From Methylococcales bacterium (GTDB lineage: Bacteria > Pseudomonadota > Gammaproteobacteria > Methylococcales > Methylomonadaceae), in assembly GCA_028707085.1 (NCBI GenBank), contig JAQTUW010000004.1, forward strand, positions 87,733-151,732: DNA of 64,000 nt, written 5' to 3'. The notes under the pieces are model-generated. The model was not told where the DNA came from. It made no database searches and saw only the letters and a list, made by a program, of their open reading frames with translations. The position numbers and the translations under genes are program-made. Positions 18,220 through 27,543 of this stretch are shown one piece after another; within the stretch, counting starts at the first letter, position 1, and each line of letters begins with the position of its first letter.

Positions 18220-20298
18220 TCAATCCCTATCATTTAAATCATCAATGAATTCAGAAGGTATATTGCCACTACTCACTAATAAGTGATCCCGGGCTCGGGT
18301 ACAGGCGACGTACAACAAATGCCGCTCTGTCTCATAAACTTCCTCTAAATCGGCCTCATCGGCCACGGTCTCGATTCTTTGTTGTGATGGGATAATCTCG
18401 TCATCACAGGCCATCACTACTACAACTCTAAACTCCAGACCTTTTGCCAAATGCATGATGCAAATAGAGGCGTAGCCGTTGATCGTTTCAACGTGTTCAT
18501 CCAAAACCTTATATTGCAATGAGGCCGCCGAAACAGCTTCGATTGCTCTGTCCAATTCAGCTGCCGAGCGGACAAACACGCCGATTTCATGTGGTTTTAT
18601 ACCGGAACTGGCAAGATTGATTAACCATTTTGCAACCGCAGCGATTTCAGCTTCCGGCGTATTTAATTTAAGGACAGAGGGCTGTGGTCCATTAAAAACT
18701 GAGATAGTCCCGCGCCTGTCCTCGATATTGCCGTCGACATCCGCAATTTCCGGCCCTAACAATTGATCTGCCTGTCTGCGGATTTGGTGCGAAGTACGAT
18801 AATTGATTTGCAAGGTGCGGGAACGGCCGCGAATATCGATGCCTAGTGATTTCCAGGAAAAAGCTTGCTGGAATATGCGTTGGCCAAGATCGCCGGCGAA
18901 GAACAGCACATTGGTTTGATTTGCGCCAATCGCCGATAGAAAGCGTAATTGGGCGACATTGATATCCTGTGCTTCGTCAACCACCGCATAATCGAAAGGG
19001 TGATGTCCGTTTTCGACTAAATGCTTTGCCAAGCGGGTAAATATTTCGGCATGGGTTAAGATGTGCCCAATAGCCAGGGTGGACTTAACTTGCTCGAATA
19101 TCGTCCACAATAACTGTCGCTGAGATTCCTGTAGACGGGTTTTTCTCCCCAAGCGTTTTACATCTCGATAGGCCTCCCAATTGTCGAGTTGCCAAGCGTC
19201 AACCACTTGATCCCATTCGGCAAAGAGAAAGCGGTCGCTGAATTTGTGGTTTGGGATTTTTTTGGCAGCCTGCTTAATCAGTTGCCGTATAAGCGTCTGA
19301 TCAGCAAGATTGACTTTTCCAAAATTTGATTCATACAAGCGGAGCCCGATGGCGTCCATGGCGTGGACTTCCAACCGCTCGCCCAGTCGTGGCTCATGGC
19401 TGATCAAGCGCTTTAGCTTACTGCGTAAGGCATTAGCCAGGGTTTCCGAAAATGTGGTGAGCAACACTCTTGCTTCAGGATAATGGCGTGTCAGATAAAC
19501 TGCTCGATGCAAGGCTACAATAGTTTTACCGGTTCCCGCCGAACCGGAAACACGCGCCGGACCGCTATAGTTTCGTTCCACCAGTAGCCGTTGCGCCGGA
19601 TGCAAAAAAACCGTCCATTTCTCCCAGGGATAGTCAAGCGCCTGTGCCAATTCCTCGACATTATTCATAATCCTGAAGCGGCGTTGCGCATCGGGATGAT
19701 GGAAAGGATCAGCCGATTCAACAACCGGTTCGGATTTTTTCGGCTTTCCACCTACCGCCAATTCCAATAAGGCTTCGGCAGCCTCTGCGGGCAAATGGGT
19801 CGCCAATTCCAAAATAGTATCTTCATCGGCCAATTTAACGTCGGCCAACCATTCCGGCGGTACGCCGAACCCTAGCAAATCGTCATCCGACTGGTTGAGG
19901 AACAACAAGGGCTTTCTGACAGGTACTTGCTTGGGTTCGAAGTATTTGGGTACGGTAATTTCTTCGACCCGCTCGCGAATTTCTACCAATTGCGCGGCCC
20001 CGGTGTGAGGGTGGGTTTCCAGCTTCCGCCTTTCGGCCCAATGATAAGCATTATTATGATGATCCACATAACATAACAACAGGCTATCGCTGGTTTTGTG
20101 GACGATGATCCGGATATCGCTATTCACGCGCACCGACCAGAAATTTTTATCCTTGGCCTGATCCAGCTTGTGAAAACTGAAGCCCGGATTTGCCGGATTG
20201 ATTTGTAAATCAAAAGCAGTAGTTTTAACGGCTTTTTGCTCTTCGCCGGTGAGTTTTGCCAGGCTATCGGTGAAGGTATCGGCAATGCGGAAATTCAT
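18220..20298 (-). CDS. RelE-like domain fused to UvrD/Rep-type helicase
   Basis: 692 residues. Residues 1-95 (DTFTDSLAKLTGEEQKAV, NFWSVRVNSDIRIIV and LLLCYVDHHNNAYHWAERR) have the fold pattern of RelE/ParE-type toxins. A linker follows, then a superfamily-1 helicase with Walker A SGSAGTGKTIVAL near 250, Walker B YAVVDEAQDIN near 438, and the C-terminal motifs INYRTSHQIR, AKGLEFRVVVVM and LLYVACTRARDHLLV. It starts inside the preceding TumE-like gene (4-base ATGA overlap), so the two are translationally coupled. It is the last gene of a restriction operon. A role in DNA processing during defence is inferred from context. Confidence 0.85.
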   Translation of the reverse strand: MNFRIADTFTDSLAKLTGEEQKAVKTTAFDLQINPANPGFSFHKLDQAKDKNFWSVRVNSDIRIIVHKTSDSLLLCYVDHHNNAYHWAERRKLETHPHTGAAQLVEIRERVEEITVPKYFEPKQVPVRKPLLFLNQSDDDLLGFGVPPEWLADVKLADEDTILELATHLPAEAAEALLELAVGGKPKKSEPVVESADPFHHPDAQRRFRIMNNVEELAQALDYPWEKWTVFLHPAQRLLVERNYSGPARVSGSAGTGKTIVALHRAVYLTRHYPEARVLLTTFSETLANALRSKLKRLISHEPRLGERLEVHAMDAIGLRLYESNFGKVNLADQTLIRQLIKQAAKKIPNHKFSDRFLFAEWDQVVDAWQLDNWEAYRDVKRLGRKTRLQESQRQLLWTIFEQVKSTLAIGHILTHAEIFTRLAKHLVENGHHPFDYAVVDEAQDINVAQLRFLSAIGANQTNVLFFAGDLGQRIFQQAFSWKSLGIDIRGRSRTLQINYRTSHQIRRQADQLLGPEIADVDGNIEDRRGTISVFNGPQPSVLKLNTPEAEIAAVAKWLINLASSGIKPHEIGVFVRSAAELDRAIEAVSAASLQYKVLDEHVETINGYASICIMHLAKGLEFRVVVVMACDDEIIPSQQRIETVADEADLEEVYETERHLLYVACTRARDHLLVSSGNIPSEFIDDLNDRD

Positions 20299-20696
20299 GG
20301 ATTTGTTTCGCCTGTGCCTGATTTTTCCATAACTTCTTGCAAGACACTTTCAATCTCGGGTCTCGCGGAATCAATAACGGCATCGGGCAAATGTTTATGA
20401 TGCGGGAATCCCGGTAAATCAGGAAAATGCGGTGTACAGTCATATCTAAAGAGTAAGCGGTTTTGCTCATCCTGACAATGATAGCGATAATCCAGATGCA
20501 TGAGGGTTTGACCGGAAATTATGACAGCCTCATGAATTTCCAGCAAACAGCTCTGGGCAAAACGTAGGCGTATGCGTAAGTTGACACGCTCAGGGGTTAG
20601 AATTTCTTCTGTGTAACGCTCGACATAAACGTCATCATAGCCAAGAATCGCCCGTTCAACCGTATCCAGATATGCTTTTAGTTCTTCATGCAACAT
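20295..20696 (-). CDS. TumE-like toxin (DUF6516 family)
   Basis: 133 residues. ERAILGYDDVYVERYTEEIL, RLRFAQSCLLEIHEAV and the Cys/His-poor C-terminal segment YHCQDEQNRLLFRYDCTPH followed by PHHKHLP resemble the TumE/DUF6516 family, named as the toxin of a two-gene module in archaea and bacteria. HHKH near the end is a likely active-site cluster. It overlaps the upstream 76-residue gene by 11 bases and the downstream helicase gene by 4 bases, the tight coupling expected of a toxin-antitoxin pair and of an operon. The assignment is from remembered family features; activity is untested. Confidence 0.65.
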   Translation of the reverse strand: MLHEELKAYLDTVERAILGYDDVYVERYTEEILTPERVNLRIRLRFAQSCLLEIHEAVIISGQTLMHLDYRYHCQDEQNRLLFRYDCTPHFPDLPGFPHHKHLPDAVIDSARPEIESVLQEVMEKSGTGETNP

Positions 20697-20916
20697 TTTT
20701 TAGTTTCGCATCCAGTTCATGACGCAAATGCAGATAATGCCGGTAGTCGTTCGCCCATTCCACGAATGCCGCATCGTCAGATAAACGGCCTTGGCTGTAC
20801 TGGTAAAAAAAATCCTCAGAATTCATTTGGTGCTGCTGCTCCAAAAGGCTAAGCCTTTTGCTTATTTCGATCAGAGCATCGAGAGGCGATGAGTATTGGA
20901 TAGTGTTTTTGCGCAT
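20686..20916 (-). CDS. TumA-like antitoxin partner
   Basis: 76 residues. Almost entirely helical: ALIEISKRLSLLEQQHQM, then DFFYQYSQGRLSDDAAFVEW and HLHLRHELDAKL. This matches the small helical proteins that pair with DUF6516/TumE toxins. It lies 42 bases after the methyltransferase gene and overlaps the toxin gene by 11 bases. Antitoxin function is inferred from size, order and coupling. Confidence 0.6.
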   Translation of the reverse strand: MRKNTIQYSSPLDALIEISKRLSLLEQQHQMNSEDFFYQYSQGRLSDDAAFVEWANDYRHYLHLRHELDAKLKNVA

Positions 20917-20957
20917 AGTAGTTGCCCAGGATAATTTGAAATCGCTATCTTAAAGTG

Positions 20958-23765
20958 TTACGCCACTTTAAACACCTTCATCACTTCATCCCCCAGATGA
21001 TTAATCACCTTCACCGCAATCCGCCCGGATTTCGGCTTGTCGAAGGGCCGGGAGGTATCGCTGTTTAAACTGGCCCATGCCTCTTCGTTGATTTCGGCTT
21101 TCAGCGTAGTTCTTAGGGCTTTGTAAGGATCGTTTGCGCCCAAGAAATAGGCGTGACGGACAAAGAAACTTTCTTCGTTATAGTCGGTATCGATGAACCA
21201 GCAGGCAATGCCTTCGGCGCCGTCGCTGCGAACTTCACCGGTGTTGGGATGAAAGACATCAACGCCGTTGACTTTGACCTGAATTTTGTCGTCATCGGCT
21301 GGCAGAATGTCGATATCCGGTTCGCCGAAGATCACAAACAGATTGCCCTTGCCGGTGTTTTTAAGATCGGCGGCCATGTGCAGATCGGCATTCATACGGG
21401 CCTTGAGCACAGGGATGCGGCCTAGTTTTTCGAACTCGGCGGAATGGGCGTCGTAATTGAAAGCACAGGCGATCAGCACCTCAAAACCGGCATCACCGGC
21501 TTCACGGGCAGCGGAAACCAGATCGGGGCGGGAGACGGTGCCGAATTCCGGGCCGATGAAAATGGCGGCGCGTTTTTCTTTTGCACTTTCTTCATCACCT
21601 TCCAAATAACGGCCTTCGGCGCAAATCAGCTCGCCTGGCCAGGGAACCAGCGAGATGAAGACGATCTTGTCTTCCTTATGCGCCTGCTGCACCCCGGCAG
21701 TCTTCAAGTTTTCCAGGATCATTTGCACGAAATCCCGTTCCTCACAATAACCGCCGTCAGTTTCGGCAATACCGTCTATCAGCTCGTCATTTTCATCGAC
21801 CGCCAGTACCCGATGCGGTGACAGGCTTTCCACGGTAAAGGGGCCTGCAACCCGGACTTTTTTCTTGTCTTCGTAAGGTTTGTCGTAGAGGAATTCATGC
21901 TCGGCCTTGGCCGCGATGGAGGCGTCGATTTCCTGTTGCCGGGCGATACGCTGTTTCCACCAGTCGGCATGGAGTTGCTTGGCGGCCTCGGGCCATTTAT
22001 TATCGGCTACACGCGGAATTTCCCATTCCTGCCATTGCTGATTTACGGCGTGATTGAATTGCTGGCGTAGGGGTTCCAGTTTTAGCTGAAATTTATCCCA
22101 GATCACGTCGATTTCGGCGTTGTTGGCGATGGATTTCAGGGTGATATGCGGTACGCGCTCATAGACGAAACCCTGGCGGATGTCGCCGCGCGCGGGCTGG
22201 CTGGAGGGTGCGGTGCGAGAAACTTCGGCTTCCTTGAGTTGGCCGTCGCGGCTGTCGGCCAGCAGGTAATAGGGATAACGGGCACCCATGATGCGGGCGC
22301 GGGCTAGGGCTAGTGCCACTCTGGAAGTGTCTAAAGTAATCCAGCGGCGACCCCATTGTTCGGCGACGTAGGCGGTGGTACCTGAGCCGCAGGTTGGATC
22401 AAGGACAAGGTCGCCGGGGTCGGTGGTCATTAGAAAGCAACGCTCGATTACCCTCTCGTTAGTTTGAACAACATAAATCTTACCTTGAGCACCCGCTAAG
22501 TTTTCTGTCCATATATTTGAGGAAGCTGTGGATGGGGAATCGTTATATCCTTCGATGTAGAACGGTCGAGATACACTCGGATTAACTCGGCCAGCTTTGT
22601 ACAAACGATCACGTCCAAGCTCGTGTGTTCGCCAGTGTCTCCCCATACCAGGATAATACTCTTTGCCACATAACGACCAGGGCACTTGAGAATTGCCAGA
22701 ATCACCGTCCTGTGTCAGCGTGATGTCACTCCTGAGTGGGCGCCAGTCGGTCGGAAAAAGCGCTGGATCAGCTCTCCATTCTTTTGGAATCGTTTCGAGC
22801 CCGGATGGAGTGAAAGCCTTAGTGTATTTAGAGTAATCTACCTCAAACAAACTTGCCGGACGATAAGCTTTCCGGTGCTTATTGTGCTGAATAATCTTCG
22901 CATACAAGATCAAATAGTCTGAAATATTAGAAACATTATCCGACTCGATATAGTGAGTCTTCTTGAACGTGATAACCGAAATAAAGTTTGATTCTCCAAA
23001 CACCTCATCCATCACAGCCCTAACCCTATGCACATTCTCATCCCCAATCTGCACAAAGATTGACCCTGAGTCCGTCAACAAATCCCTCGCCACCGTCAGC
23101 CGGTCGCGCAAATAAGTCAAATAGGAATGTATGCCATCCCGCCAAGTATCCCGAAATGCCTTAACCTGCTCTGGCTCACGGGTAATGTGCTCGGTATTGC
23201 CGTCCTTGACATCGCGACTGGTGGTCGACCACTGAAAGTTGGAGTTGAATTTGATGCCATACGGCGGATCGAAATAAATGCATTGCACCTTGCCGCGCAA
23301 GCCTTCGCGTTCGGCCAAGCTGGCCATGACTTGCAGACTGTCACCTAAGATCATCCGGTTAGTCCAGTGGGCATCATGCCGGTAAAACTCGGTCTTGGCG
23401 TTTTCGTCCGGCACGCCGTTAAAATCGCCGAATAAATCGACTTGATCCGGTTCGGGGGCTTTGCCGGCGGCGGTTTGGCGCAGTAAGTCGTCGATCAATA
23501 CCTTGGGGTGGATTTTTTCCTGAATGTACAAAGGCGGAGCATGCACCACCAAGTCCGACCAGTCCTGCACATCCTTGCCGCGCCAGACCAGTTGCGGATC
23601 CAGGTCGCGGTTGCGGCGCTCATAGGCAAGGCGAATGGGGTTCTGCTCATCCTTGGCCATTACCGATTGATATTCCGCCGTGGGAATATTTTTGCGAGTG
23701 GCTTCGTCGTGTTTCAGGGTTTCGACGCTAAGTTTTCCATCATTGGTTTTTGGAGTTTTAGCCAT
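20958..23765 (-). CDS. Type III-like DNA methyltransferase (Mod), long form
   Basis: 935 residues. The catalytic motif CIYFDPPYGIKFNS lies near residue 165 and the AdoMet-binding motif LDPTCGSGTTAYVAEQW near 455. Catalytic-before-AdoMet order marks a beta-class adenine methyltransferase, the class of type III Mod subunits. Typical Mod proteins are about 650 residues, so the C-terminal ~380 residues are extra. They include VFISLVPWPGELICAEGRY and a final KPKSGRIAVKVINHLGDEVMK and have no motif I know. Its partner is the Res helicase-nuclease encoded upstream. Together they should modify or cut DNA at an unknown site. Confidence 0.9.
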   Translation of the reverse strand: MAKTPKTNDGKLSVETLKHDEATRKNIPTAEYQSVMAKDEQNPIRLAYERRNRDLDPQLVWRGKDVQDWSDLVVHAPPLYIQEKIHPKVLIDDLLRQTAAGKAPEPDQVDLFGDFNGVPDENAKTEFYRHDAHWTNRMILGDSLQVMASLAEREGLRGKVQCIYFDPPYGIKFNSNFQWSTTSRDVKDGNTEHITREPEQVKAFRDTWRDGIHSYLTYLRDRLTVARDLLTDSGSIFVQIGDENVHRVRAVMDEVFGESNFISVITFKKTHYIESDNVSNISDYLILYAKIIQHNKHRKAYRPASLFEVDYSKYTKAFTPSGLETIPKEWRADPALFPTDWRPLRSDITLTQDGDSGNSQVPWSLCGKEYYPGMGRHWRTHELGRDRLYKAGRVNPSVSRPFYIEGYNDSPSTASSNIWTENLAGAQGKIYVVQTNERVIERCFLMTTDPGDLVLDPTCGSGTTAYVAEQWGRRWITLDTSRVALALARARIMGARYPYYLLADSRDGQLKEAEVSRTAPSSQPARGDIRQGFVYERVPHITLKSIANNAEIDVIWDKFQLKLEPLRQQFNHAVNQQWQEWEIPRVADNKWPEAAKQLHADWWKQRIARQQEIDASIAAKAEHEFLYDKPYEDKKKVRVAGPFTVESLSPHRVLAVDENDELIDGIAETDGGYCEERDFVQMILENLKTAGVQQAHKEDKIVFISLVPWPGELICAEGRYLEGDEESAKEKRAAIFIGPEFGTVSRPDLVSAAREAGDAGFEVLIACAFNYDAHSAEFEKLGRIPVLKARMNADLHMAADLKNTGKGNLFVIFGEPDIDILPADDDKIQVKVNGVDVFHPNTGEVRSDGAEGIACWFIDTDYNEESFFVRHAYFLGANDPYKALRTTLKAEINEEAWASLNSDTSRPFDKPKSGRIAVKVINHLGDEVMKVFKVA

Positions 23766-23801
23766 GAGATTTAGGATTGTCTATGTGAGTGTCCAGCACA
23801 A

Positions 23802-24020
23802 CTATTTGAGGCATTCCCAATCCTCTTGATCAACAACCGGGCTCACAATATCCCCCAGGGTCTTGCCTTTACCGGCAATGGACGGTGGCGGTTGACGCTT
23901 GATTTTCGGCCCGGTTTCTTCCAGTATGGTGACGATAATACGAGCATTATCGATATTGGGCTGATCGGCCAGCCACTTGACTTGACCATGATCCAAAGTC
24001 GCTTCGTAGCTTTTTAACAT
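23802..24020 (-). CDS. Small antitoxin-like protein between res and mod
   Basis: 72 residues. LKSYEATLDHGQVKWLADQP is the strand-rich N-terminal DNA-binding-type start of VapB-like/DUF2281-type antitoxins, and the end AGKGKTLGDIVSPVVDQEDW resembles the toxin-wrapping tails of such antitoxins. No PIN-domain or other toxin gene adjoins it; the neighbours are res (17 bases upstream) and mod (36 bases downstream). It could be an orphan, a relic, or a regulator of the operon. Confidence 0.6.
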   Translation of the reverse strand: MLKSYEATLDHGQVKWLADQPNIDNARIIVTILEETGPKIKRQPPPSIAGKGKTLGDIVSPVVDQEDWECLK

Positions 24021-24037
24021 AGTGTCCTCATTCGGAT

Positions 24038-27000
24038 TCAGGTGTTAGATAGCAATTCGTCTAGCATAGTATCGAATTGTGCTTCAACCTTGGCTGCAAA
24101 ATCCATTTCGATTTGATAAACCTCGGTAAATTCCGCGAATGCCCAACGGCCATAGGTTTTTAGATTATTGACACCGGGCGCCCAGTAGCTTTCCATGGTG
24201 TTTTTCTTGTCCTTGGCGTCTTCGCGGCGAAAGCCTTTTATTTCCACGATTAAATTGAGCAAATCATCGTCACCGTGGCCATCGTCGATGCGGACGATGA
24301 AATCCGGCAAATATTTACGGGTTTCCGAGCCATAACGGTAAGGCACTTCCAGTCCTAAGCCATGGTTTTTAACGTATGACATAACCAGTGGATGATTTTC
24401 CGCCACCCGGCAGAATTCGGCTTCCCAGTCACTATCCAGTATTACCCAGTTGATATGGCTACGATGGGCGGCGGTTTCCCAACGCTCGGTCTTGGAAGTA
24501 TTGAAACTGACGTGAGCAGTGCTGCCACTAGGATTGTAGGGATCGAGCACCGCTTTGATGGGGCGGCTACCTACCCAGGATTGCGTAATAGCGGTGGTAA
24601 TGCGTTCGCAGGCCATGTCCGCCAGTTCCTGATACATCAATTGCGCCGGATAAGTACCGCCTTTGCACACTAGGCAGGTATCCAGCCATTGTTTGGTGAT
24701 GCGTTTGAGTTGCCCGAACAAATGCATTTTGGCTTCATCGCCCGGATCGCGCCATTTGCTGTACAGCAAACGCTGAGTCAAATGAAACAACAAGCTGGAT
24801 TGCCGCATATCGCCAGTATGCACTAGATTCAAATCCACCGATTCGCCGATGATGCCGGCGTTTTGGGTGACGGAGGGGCCAACCAGATCGGGGGTAAGCT
24901 CCAGAATGGAATCGGCGTTGAATTCCGCAGTCAGCCTTTCTTCCGGTAGCTCAACCCGATAGCCTTGCACTCTGGGAAAGCGGATTTCCAGCGCATCGCG
25001 TTCAGGCCGAACGGCTTTGACATGGACGGTTTGCCTGGGCGGCTGCGGTGGCGCTACGACCGGTTTGGCGGTGAAGTCGAAGGGTATGCCCAGCACATCG
25101 GCATATTCGACATTGAATAAGCCATCTTCATTCAATTCATAAGACTGGCGGCGCAAAGCGCGGCCTATGACTTGCTCGCAAAGCAGTTGCGTGCCGAAGG
25201 CGCGGACGCCCAGCACATGTGTCACAGTATTGGCATCCCAGCCTTCGGTGAGCATGGATACCGAGACTACGCAACGTATTGCTTCGCCCAAGCGATTTTC
25301 CTTGCCGACAGTGTTCATCACTTCACGCAACAGTTCCTGATCGGTCAGGTTGTCGGCTTGCCGCCTGTCGCCAGTGCGTTCCACAATTTCGCGCCGGAAG
25401 CGGTCTATCTCATCGCCGGCCATTTTTCGGAAATTATCGTCCAGGGCATCGCCGGATTCGAGTTGTTCGCTATCTATTAATAGGGTGCGTGGCCTGGCGA
25501 GCTGATTGCCGTAATCGTCGTAATTCCGAAATAAAGGCAGGCGGCCGTTTTCTAGCGAGCTGGAACCATCTTCGTTTTGGCGTTGAAACCCTGATATGTA
25601 GTCGTAAACCAGTTTGGAGGTGCTGGTGTTATTACAGACCACAATAAAACACGGGGGGACTTTTATGCCGTGTTGTTGCCAAAGATGATAAGTTTTTTCG
25701 TAATGTCCGTATAAGGCTTCCAGAGCAGTTTGCAGTTCTACCGGTATACTCAAGGGATCGAGCGCCGCTGACTGACCCCGGCCTTTTTTGGGCATTTTTT
25801 TACCGATGTGCTCCCAAAGATTGCGGAACATAGGCATTTCGTTACCCGGTATGTTTTCGGCGACAGGTACCCGCGGTAATTTAACAATGCCGCACTCTAT
25901 GGCGTCCATTAGCGAAAAGTCGCTCATGGCCCAGGGAAATAAGGTGCCTTCGACGTAGCCTGAACCTCTGAGGAAAAATGGCGTGGCGGATAGATCAATG
26001 ACACGTTGTACACCAATTTGGCGGTTAATCGTCTCTAAACCGCTAATCCATAACCGGGCTGCTTCATTGTTTTTTTCAGCTTCCTTTTTTTCTTCGCCTT
26101 TCAGATCGTCATTATCATTTTGATTAGGCTTTTCCCGGTAGCAATGATGGGCTTCATCATTCAGCACCATGATGTTTTTCATGCCCATCAATTCCGGCAT
26201 GACGCGTTGCAGCATCTGGCCTTCGGTTTCCAGGGTATTGAGCGGATCGCCGCCACGGCCTTGCAGCAATAAGCGTCCGCCCTTGGATAATGCCAGGCGT
26301 TCGCGCAACTTGAAGGCGTGATAATTGGTAATGACGATTTTGACCCGTTCTATGTCCGCCAGCATATCGTTGGGTACGATTTCGCGGCTTTGGTAATAGC
26401 TGTCGGGATCGTTGGGTTGCAGTACCCGTAGACGGTCCCGAATAGTCAGTCCTGGGGTGACGATCAAAAAACCGCGACTAAATGTTTTGCTGTTCGGTTT
26501 ATGTACCGCATTGATGGTTTGCCAGGCGATAATCATCGCCATCACCGTGGTTTTACCGGCGCCGGTAGCTAGTTTCAGCGCCAGGCGCATCAGCTCCGGG
26601 TTGGCGTTCTGATTGGCGGTTTGCAGGTGAGTTAAAAATTTTTTGCCGATTTTACCCATTTTTGGGGCGACCTCGGTCAGCCAGATGGCAGTTTCCACTG
26701 CTTCAACCTGACAGAAAAACGGGCGGACGCCATTAAATTGATACCCACGCCAGTGTTGCAACAAACGGGCGGTTTCCGGGGTAACCAGCCAATCATGGGG
26801 ATTGGACAGCTTTCGCCAAGCATCCACATAGTGGCGCAATTCGTTAATTATCGGGGTGGGATCGTAACGCTGATCGGATGAAGAGATAGCATCATTTTCC
26901 TCAAAATCAAAAAGTTGCTGCTGTTCGACTGCACCCCTGCGTTTTTTGGGCTTGGGTATTGGGGTAATGAATTCAGCCCGGCGGCGGGTTTCAATAATTT

Positions 27001-27097
27001 GCTGGGTAGGCTGACCTTTGTCATCCAGTTCCCAATGCCTGGCAGGATAGGCATAAGGTGAATTGAGGATGGGTTTGCTGAAAAATTCGTTATCCAT
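24038..27097 (-). CDS. Type III-like restriction subunit (Res), DEAH helicase plus nuclease
   Basis: 1019 residues. Walker A LATGAGKTTVMAMI near 179, the DEAH box LNDEAHHCYRE near 312, motif III DLSATPFFLRGSG, then VSVSMLTEGWDANTV and EQVIGRALRR (motifs V and VI) form a superfamily-2 translocase. Near the C-terminus KYLPDFIVR (near 929) and LIVEIKGFRR (near 951) make a PD-(D/E)xK nuclease core. This is the architecture of type III Res and related proteins. It is the first gene of a one-direction operon and presumably carries its promoter in 27098-27237. Requires Mod for site recognition in known systems. Confidence 0.92.
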   Translation of the reverse strand: MDNEFFSKPILNSPYAYPARHWELDDKGQPTQQIIETRRRAEFITPIPKPKKRRGAVEQQQLFDFEENDAISSSDQRYDPTPIINELRHYVDAWRKLSNPHDWLVTPETARLLQHWRGYQFNGVRPFFCQVEAVETAIWLTEVAPKMGKIGKKFLTHLQTANQNANPELMRLALKLATGAGKTTVMAMIIAWQTINAVHKPNSKTFSRGFLIVTPGLTIRDRLRVLQPNDPDSYYQSREIVPNDMLADIERVKIVITNYHAFKLRERLALSKGGRLLLQGRGGDPLNTLETEGQMLQRVMPELMGMKNIMVLNDEAHHCYREKPNQNDNDDLKGEEKKEAEKNNEAARLWISGLETINRQIGVQRVIDLSATPFFLRGSGYVEGTLFPWAMSDFSLMDAIECGIVKLPRVPVAENIPGNEMPMFRNLWEHIGKKMPKKGRGQSAALDPLSIPVELQTALEALYGHYEKTYHLWQQHGIKVPPCFIVVCNNTSTSKLVYDYISGFQRQNEDGSSSLENGRLPLFRNYDDYGNQLARPRTLLIDSEQLESGDALDDNFRKMAGDEIDRFRREIVERTGDRRQADNLTDQELLREVMNTVGKENRLGEAIRCVVSVSMLTEGWDANTVTHVLGVRAFGTQLLCEQVIGRALRRQSYELNEDGLFNVEYADVLGIPFDFTAKPVVAPPQPPRQTVHVKAVRPERDALEIRFPRVQGYRVELPEERLTAEFNADSILELTPDLVGPSVTQNAGIIGESVDLNLVHTGDMRQSSLLFHLTQRLLYSKWRDPGDEAKMHLFGQLKRITKQWLDTCLVCKGGTYPAQLMYQELADMACERITTAITQSWVGSRPIKAVLDPYNPSGSTAHVSFNTSKTERWETAAHRSHINWVILDSDWEAEFCRVAENHPLVMSYVKNHGLGLEVPYRYGSETRKYLPDFIVRIDDGHGDDDLLNLIVEIKGFRREDAKDKKNTMESYWAPGVNNLKTYGRWAFAEFTEVYQIEMDFAAKVEAQFDTMLDELLSNT

Positions 27098-27237
27098 TTA
27101 TATATTCTTTTATTTCAGAAATCCACTTTCAATCACATTGGGAATAAAACAATCAATATTAAACATAAAATTGAACATTGATATTACAAAACTATAAACG
27201 TAGTCTTTTGGTCTGTCAAAAAAGTGACGTATAATTT

Positions 27238-27387
27238 CTAGGAGCCTGTCCGAGAATAGAAGCCGTAGCGAGGGAAAGCCATTTTGATTTGGATTTTTTG
27301 GGCATTTGAGGCGGAATAGTTGTGCTATTTAACGAAAATGCGCAGGAAATCCGGCCAAAAGGGCTTTTCCGCAGTAGGTTTTCTATT
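27238..27387. mobile_element. CTAG-type MITE, copy A (inverted, right end lost)
   Basis: Begins CTAGGAGCCTGTCCGAGA and runs through the same ~150-bp non-coding interior as copies at 57089 and 60277, but in the opposite orientation. The far terminus is degraded: after TTCTATT the sequence leaves the consensus. It lies 140 bases upstream of res, so it forms one edge of the defence operon. No transposase is encoded. Confidence 0.88.
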
Positions 27388-27543
27388 TGTTGAGGCTTAA
27401 GTTGAGAGGACTGTAATTCGGTTCCGGATATTTTACTGGCTGAAGGGGCGGCTGGAAAAGTTGAATTTTCCTGGGGAGTTTAGGGGAATGTGGTCTGAAA
27501 AGACCGGGTCAACATGAAGCTGTTAACCCGGTTGGTCAGCCTG

